From: a virus
DNA length: 31,465 nt
Virus record (IMG/VR): IMGVR_UViG_3300014962_000036
Span: 1 to 31,465 of that record
Reading direction: 5' to 3' (one strand)
The translations under genes and the position numbers were made by a program. Positions 28,001 through 31,465 of this stretch are shown here, one piece after another (the stretch's first letter is position 1; the number at the start of each line of letters is the position of its first letter). The notes below the pieces were generated by a model. That model was not told the origin of the DNA. It did no database searches and saw nothing but the letters and a program-made list of their open reading frames with translations.

Positions 28001-30505
28001 GGTTTTCAAGTTCCTATTGACACATCACTTTCAAATGTTACAGTGTTTGGTGGAGATACATTTATTAATAAATTCTCCTTCAAGACAAAACTTCCTTTCT
28101 TTATTGACAATAGGGTGGGAGCTCCTGATGACAGTGACATATACTATGATGAAATAGGAAATGTAGCCTATCCAAAGTATTGGTTTTCAGCACGTTCTAT
28201 TCTTTCTGATTATCTGGTGACAACAACCAGCGGAAGTGAGGAAATGAAAAACATCATATCAATCAAAGCACACAACTTTGATTGTCCTAATAGTCAAATT
28301 CCTCCTCCCCAGCCAAATGCTGTTCCTCCTGTAGAAAACCTTAATAGAACATTTTATGATGGTAAGATGTATCTATTTGCCTATGGGATTCCAACATTCT
28401 ATTGTGAGTCAAGCGTTAACGTAGATTTAAGGCAAGCATTTAATAATAGGGAAGGAGATTTCTTCCCACATGTAAGCTCAGGTATTCCTGATGAATGGTT
28501 CCAAGAATCAGTAGTTCCAATAGCTCTTGATAATACATATTATTATAACGTAACATATTCTAAACAGAACGATGAGAATTTCTTTTCCCATCTTCCTGCT
28601 GATTGGACAAGTGAACTATGTTACAGTAATTTTCCTTTCAGGGCAATATATTCAGATAGACAACAAAGTTTCTCTGATAATAGAATCAATAGTTGGTTGA
28701 TTTACAGACCAATTAGCTTCTTTGATTTCCCTCAAAACTACGGAAAGCTAATTAGTTTAGATGGCATACAAAATAGGGCTGTACTTGCAAGATTTGAAAA
28801 CAAATCTCTATTGTACAATACCATGTTATCAATTGATACAACTAACCCAAAGGCTGCTTATATTGGTAATGACACTTTGTTTAGGAGCAGTCCCCCCATT
28901 GATTTTGCTGAAACAGATTTGGGATATGCAGGTTCTCAGAATAAAATGCTTCTTAAAATTCCTCAAGGACAGATAACAGTTGATGCTAAAAGAGGTCAAG
29001 TGTTTCTTATTGAAGGAAATGGTGCAAAAGATCTCTCTGCATTTGGTTCTGGGTTAAATAGGTTCTTTACCGACCATCTTGCATTTGAAATTTTAAGATA
29101 TTTTCCAAATGTAAACATTGATAATCACTTTAATGGTGCTGGATTACATGGTGTATATGATAGTAAGTTTGATAGGGTGATAATTACAAAACTTGATTAT
29201 ATTCCCTTATCAAACAATGTTAAATATGATGAAGCCACAAAAGAGTTCTACACAGAAACAAAATACGACAATGATTTTGTATTCAGAAAGCAGGTGTATT
29301 TGACAGATCCTGAGTATTTCTGCAATAAATCATTCACGCTATCTTACAATTTCAATACGCAAAGTTGGATAAGCTTTCATACATATTTGCCAAACTGGTA
29401 TATAGGAGAGAACAATTTCTATTATTCAGGACTGAACGAAGGTTGTGACCTTGATATAATTGCTGCAGAAGAAACACCATTTACCACAACGACCACTTCT
29501 ACAACAAGAGCAATAGATTGCTACATTGCAGGAAATGCCAAGTATGACGATTGTGCTTTGGAAGGAACTGCAGTGGCATTTACTCCTACCAGCACTACAT
29601 CTACCACAACATCTTCAAGTACGTCTACAACAACATCAACATCTACATCAACGTCCACATCTACAACAACTTCTACAACAACAATACCTATGCCTTGTGA
29701 ATGTCATGATGGTACAATTGGAAGCTCTGGATATTATTCATTCTACAGTTGTGATGGTACATTCAATGAAGGAATCGGTGACTTTGGTTTGTTGATGTGC
29801 TATGATATAAACAAGCCTCATACAACCAATATAAATGATGACGGACCTTCAGATTTCTGTGAATGTTATCCTCCTCCGTCAAGTAGCACTACATCAACTA
29901 GTTCTACAACATCAACATCAACAACAAGTACAACAAGTACAACAAGCACAACTACAAGTACATCTACAACAACATCCACCACTACCACTCTTTATCCTTA
30001 TTCATATTCAGGGATGGTAGGTAAAGTGTTTCCTGAATGTTGCACTCCAATAGGCACATTTGTCACTGCTTATACAATATGTTCTCCTGTAGTGCTAGGT
30101 TGTATATTGTATGATTCGTTGAGTGCTCCTATTGCAAATCAGAAGTTTACATCTGCAGGAAAGTGCTATGAAACAGATTATACAGGAGCCGTAATTTCAA
30201 TTATAGATTGTACAACAACTACAACTACCACATCATCTTCTACATCTACAACTACATCGACTACTACCACACCTGCTCCTGCGTGTGAGTGTTATTCGTT
30301 CTATAGTCCGTTCTCAGGAATGGGGGACACCATAACTGTAACGCTTTGTGGAGATGATGTTAGCTCTGAAATATTTATACCTAGTGGAACAACTAATCTT
30401 TGTCTGAAGGCTGGCTCTACCATAACAGTGCCTCCTGCAGTGTCTTATGCCGCATGTGGTGTCTCTTGTGTAAGCTCTGAAACTTGTACAGATTGTCTAT
30501 CATAA
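25052..30505 (+). CDS. Large muzzle-like tail protein
   Basis: An 1817-residue protein, the largest in the window. Residues 1-60 (ESNVAVAGLNMDQTLNQVQR, GKLTYALNAAVEN) and the body, with repeated beta signatures such as GTYQFAIQYSDVNGNAYTSY and DPFILQKSNAYT, match my recollection of the crAss-like muzzle protein that closes the tail tip. From residue about 1476 the chain changes: four Thr/Ser-rich linkers (near 1477-1487, 1511-1547, 1609-1646, 1719-1741) separate small Cys-containing beta modules, two beginning CEC (PCECHDG, ACECYSF). The C-terminal part could be a surface-exposed appendage. Tail-cluster position after the gp4-like gene supports the call. Followed after 10 bases by the next gene. 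Confidence 0.7.
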   Translation: MADEQQSNIKQESNVAVAGLNMDQTLNQVQRGKLTYALNAAVENYDASGVNYQNEPGNELCLNFPENYHVIGTHSILEQGKHIFFLTDPETGDSEIGYMDNNDCIYKTYINAKCLNFNINNPIHKSVHKITNCSTEIYWTDGVNPRRYLDINNLPYKIAPGSDVCDNETIPQIDCNKLSVQPNFNIPQLEVVDVVNGGDLTAGTYQFAIQYSDVNGNAYTSYYSITNPTPISNPDITTPDFNYSVGKSIVLNISNIDITGYFQYFNLAVIKTVNAITSVELVGTYFIDTNNKQFTYTGQNKTQIRLTVDDVFEKFPYYEIAEDITSVEDTLVWKGLTSIDRINYQQIANQIKLQWQSYKLPATENYADELNATNLRGYLRDEVYAFEVVFLLKNGKQTDGFHIPGRTISATEASLPNIPNTNPDFIGDGTSAPYWKIYNTASVIGDAIGENINSATPYKYGEFAYWESEETYPCNTDVWGELASQPIRHHKFPDVRVSPIFESGLYTVTPNMPVVMEERSVFPLGVKFDVQQVIALIQTSSLTQEQKDNIAGFKIVRGDRSTNKSIIAKGILRNVGKYDREGTSYYFPNYPYNDLRQDPFILQKSNAYTNSGDPYSSGCNTFRIYGVVASGSYTYTDCYTNTVVTKTLSVGDDFSICSLTRPTFSSAGIASITQTSFATYKLTCYGPGICEFITYGDIGAANPLASVLSGTSLTVISYLYPSRPASSVTYTIEKVSVNGVNGCAPTPLNAYDYTDVGLRQVFNSPETSFGNPTLGNVLKLESAIFGAGKAHHVEVKKHAMYKLVSAEAQQDALLSSTKIANITGTFDASAMFVAYQSYLTIYINGITRRNYAYSYNSRAQYDYWAPIDNNLGIKQRVIDNAQYLFSGVQNIGETINFNNYNRESSVYIKTNTSLPVPNKTNSLWIGPVDPSIEDVSRWTISEKNNCNTPENQFDIKVVSYYASIKNNLVNQWGQIYSYNTIDTGFQVPIDTSLSNVTVFGGDTFINKFSFKTKLPFFIDNRVGAPDDSDIYYDEIGNVAYPKYWFSARSILSDYLVTTTSGSEEMKNIISIKAHNFDCPNSQIPPPQPNAVPPVENLNRTFYDGKMYLFAYGIPTFYCESSVNVDLRQAFNNREGDFFPHVSSGIPDEWFQESVVPIALDNTYYYNVTYSKQNDENFFSHLPADWTSELCYSNFPFRAIYSDRQQSFSDNRINSWLIYRPISFFDFPQNYGKLISLDGIQNRAVLARFENKSLLYNTMLSIDTTNPKAAYIGNDTLFRSSPPIDFAETDLGYAGSQNKMLLKIPQGQITVDAKRGQVFLIEGNGAKDLSAFGSGLNRFFTDHLAFEILRYFPNVNIDNHFNGAGLHGVYDSKFDRVIITKLDYIPLSNNVKYDEATKEFYTETKYDNDFVFRKQVYLTDPEYFCNKSFTLSYNFNTQSWISFHTYLPNWYIGENNFYYSGLNEGCDLDIIAAEETPFTTTTTSTTRAIDCYIAGNAKYDDCALEGTAVAFTPTSTTSTTTSSSTSTTTSTSTSTSTSTTTSTTTIPMPCECHDGTIGSSGYYSFYSCDGTFNEGIGDFGLLMCYDINKPHTTNINDDGPSDFCECYPPPSSSTTSTSSTTSTSTTSTTSTTSTTTSTSTTTSTTTTLYPYSYSGMVGKVFPECCTPIGTFVTAYTICSPVVLGCILYDSLSAPIANQKFTSAGKCYETDYTGAVISIIDCTTTTTTTSSSTSTTTSTTTTPAPACECYSFYSPFSGMGDTITVTLCGDDVSSEIFIPSGTTNLCLKAGSTITVPPAVSYAACGVSCVSSETCTDCLS
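29479..30273 (+). repeat. Thr/Ser-rich coding microsatellites
   Basis: Four tracts (29479-29510, 29583-29692, 29878-29990, 30208-30273) of near-repetitive ACA/ACT/TCA/TCT codons inside the muzzle-like gene. Unit lengths are multiples of three, so slippage or recombination would change linker length without breaking the frame. A shorter tract of the same kind is at 30739-30792 in the next gene and at 19223-19298 in the virion gene. Confidence 0.75.
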
Positions 30506-30515
30506 AATAAAAAAC

Positions 30516-31115
30516 ATGTCTCAAACAGTAACTATAACTCTAACAGTAGCAGGTACAGATAGTGGACCTTTTGATCTTTATTCTGATGCTGACGGATATG
30601 CATTCCCTTTTGATACAGGAATCAGTAAATCAGCATTGCTTGCAGGATATACATCAACACTAGTTCCAGATAGTGCCACAATAATAAGAGTGAAATCTAC
30701 AGGAGTATGTACAAATTACAAAGATTTGGCTATCACTGGAACCACCACTACAACTACGTCTTCAAGCACCACATCTTCAAGCACTACACAGTCAGGTTAT
30801 TTGATTGTGTATGCTAGGGACATCGGTGTGGGAGGAAACTCTACACCTGTTTTGGAATATACAGTGAACGGAGGACCTGTGGTTACACTTGGTAATATAA
30901 CAAGTGCTTCTTGTCAACCGCTATCATCATTGATAGGAGGATTGTTTGCAGGAGATAATGTAGTGTTCACCACTCCACAAACCTATGCAATGGGAGGAAC
31001 AAATGGTGCTAATGCATGTCCTGCAATTTCTTCAGGAAGTGCCTATCTCTATGTAGTGCCTGTAACAGGTGCAAACAATGTAAGCATAACAGTGGATAGA
31101 GACAACATTGTATAA
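30516..31115 (+). CDS. Two-domain virion appendage protein
   Basis: A 199-residue protein. Domain 1, residues 1-72 (SQTVTITLTVAGTDSGPFDL ... IIRVKSTGVCTNYKDLAI), is a compact beta domain. A Thr/Ser linker follows (about 75-92), and domain 2 (GYLIVYARDIGVGGNSTPVL ... VTGANNVSITVD) is again beta. Domain 1 is a type of module I recall in Bacteroidota phage virion genes, with AGTDsGPFdLYSdaDGY, SkaaLlaGYtS and IRVKSxGxCTNY. It resembles the N-terminus of the next gene, so the two are tandem paralogues. Probably an accessory or host-contact protein of the tail; function unproven. Confidence 0.55.
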   Translation: MSQTVTITLTVAGTDSGPFDLYSDADGYAFPFDTGISKSALLAGYTSTLVPDSATIIRVKSTGVCTNYKDLAITGTTTTTTSSSTTSSSTTQSGYLIVYARDIGVGGNSTPVLEYTVNGGPVVTLGNITSASCQPLSSLIGGLFAGDNVVFTTPQTYAMGGTNGANACPAISSGSAYLYVVPVTGANNVSITVDRDNIV

Positions 31116-31117
31116 AC

Positions 31118-31465
31118 ATGGACAAGACTATCACCATAAAGATTAAAAAGGCTGGAAACAGAACAAGCATATTTTCCATATCCGATGATAGGGGAAACCT
31201 ACTTGCCCAAAATGTACCAAAATCTACATTGATAGAAGGCTTAGCAGTGACCGTAAACAATGATGTAAATGTCATTGTCATTACATCTGAAGGAGTTAAT
31301 TGTTGCTCAAAAACATGGAACATTCCCATAACATATGCCACTAAACAAGAGCTTGCAGATATTAAATTCACTCCGTTGAACACAGCATCTATGTGGATTC
31401 ATCTAAAAAATCCTACAATATACAACACTTATTATGGATGTATAAAACCCTACATAATAGAATAC
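31118..31465 (+). CDS. Paralogous beta-domain protein, partial
   Basis: ATG at 31118, two bases after the previous stop, open for 116 codons to the window edge, so incomplete. The N-terminal 70 residues (MDKTITIKIKKAGNRTSIFS, NVPKSTLIEGLAVTV, NDVNVIVITSEGVNCCS) align in spacing and key residues with domain 1 of the gene at 30516: TxTIxxxxAG, SxLxxG, VxxD, IxVxSxGVxC. Without the Thr linker it continues into TYATKQELADIKFTPLNTAS and MWIHLKNPTIYNTYYG, which I do not recognise. Probably another virion appendage component. Confidence 0.6.
   Translation, partial: MDKTITIKIKKAGNRTSIFSISDDRGNLLAQNVPKSTLIEGLAVTVNNDVNVIVITSEGVNCCSKTWNIPITYATKQELADIKFTPLNTASMWIHLKNPTIYNTYYGCIKPYIIEY

Noticed and set aside
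29479-30273. Repeat tracts as a CRISPR array
   Set aside because: Units are 3-6 bases, in frame inside a gene, with no spacers; they encode Thr/Ser linkers.
5157-31115. Reassignment of TAG or TGA as in some crAss-like phages
   Set aside because: Genes are open under the standard code, TGA ends several genes at tight ATGA overlaps, and TAG ends the gene at 13247; no sign of in-frame recoded stops here.

Overview
The window looks like part of a crAss-like phage (order Crassvirales) infecting a Bacteroidota host. The evidence is the gene order on the right (large terminase, portal, two small genes, scaffold-like protein, major capsid protein, connector/ring proteins, an IHF-like gene, a P22 gp4-like tail protein, then a very long muzzle-like tail protein). 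Start codons sit in A-rich contexts without Shine-Dalgarno sequences, and three rightward promoters fit the Bacteroidota -33 TTTG / -7 TAnnTTTG pattern. Protein names rest on recalled family resemblance, not on a search. The standard genetic code fits throughout.

Left arm (1-4611, leftward): small, mostly unrecognised genes, nearly all separated by strong intrinsic terminators, so largely monocistronic. A partial MYG1/UPF0160-like gene lies at the edge. Between the genes are many RNA structures. Two copies of a covarying four-way cloverleaf lead two adjacent small genes. There is a closed multi-branched RNA of about 120 nt, a series of six hairpins of about 230 nt, and two copies of a (GGGTGGG)-hairpin-(GGGTGGG) element next to TATATA boxes. 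A TTTTGTAACCAA motif follows several terminators. G.U versus A.C pairing asymmetry and a GNRA loop place much of this RNA on the minus strand.

Divergence zone (4612-4850): outward-pointing G-runs on both strands, an A7T9 tract and a GC-rich palindrome separate the two arms.

Right arm (4851-31465, rightward): a small membrane protein, then a compact run of small genes (winged-helix-like, IHF/HU-like, zinc-ribbon, unknowns, possible small terminase). TerL follows, with its P-loop interrupted by a 350-residue intein carrying a LAGLIDADG endonuclease and the W-C-T signature of class 3 inteins. Then come portal, two small beta proteins, scaffold and major capsid protein. A structured RNA region of about 160 nt separates the capsid gene from the connector and virion genes. 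After a collar-type fibre gene, a double hairpin/terminator and a new promoter begin the tail cluster: HTH-metallophosphoesterase, connector, IHF-like, gp4-like and muzzle proteins. Three virion proteins carry Thr/Ser-rich linkers. The last two genes share a duplicated beta domain, and the final one runs off the window.
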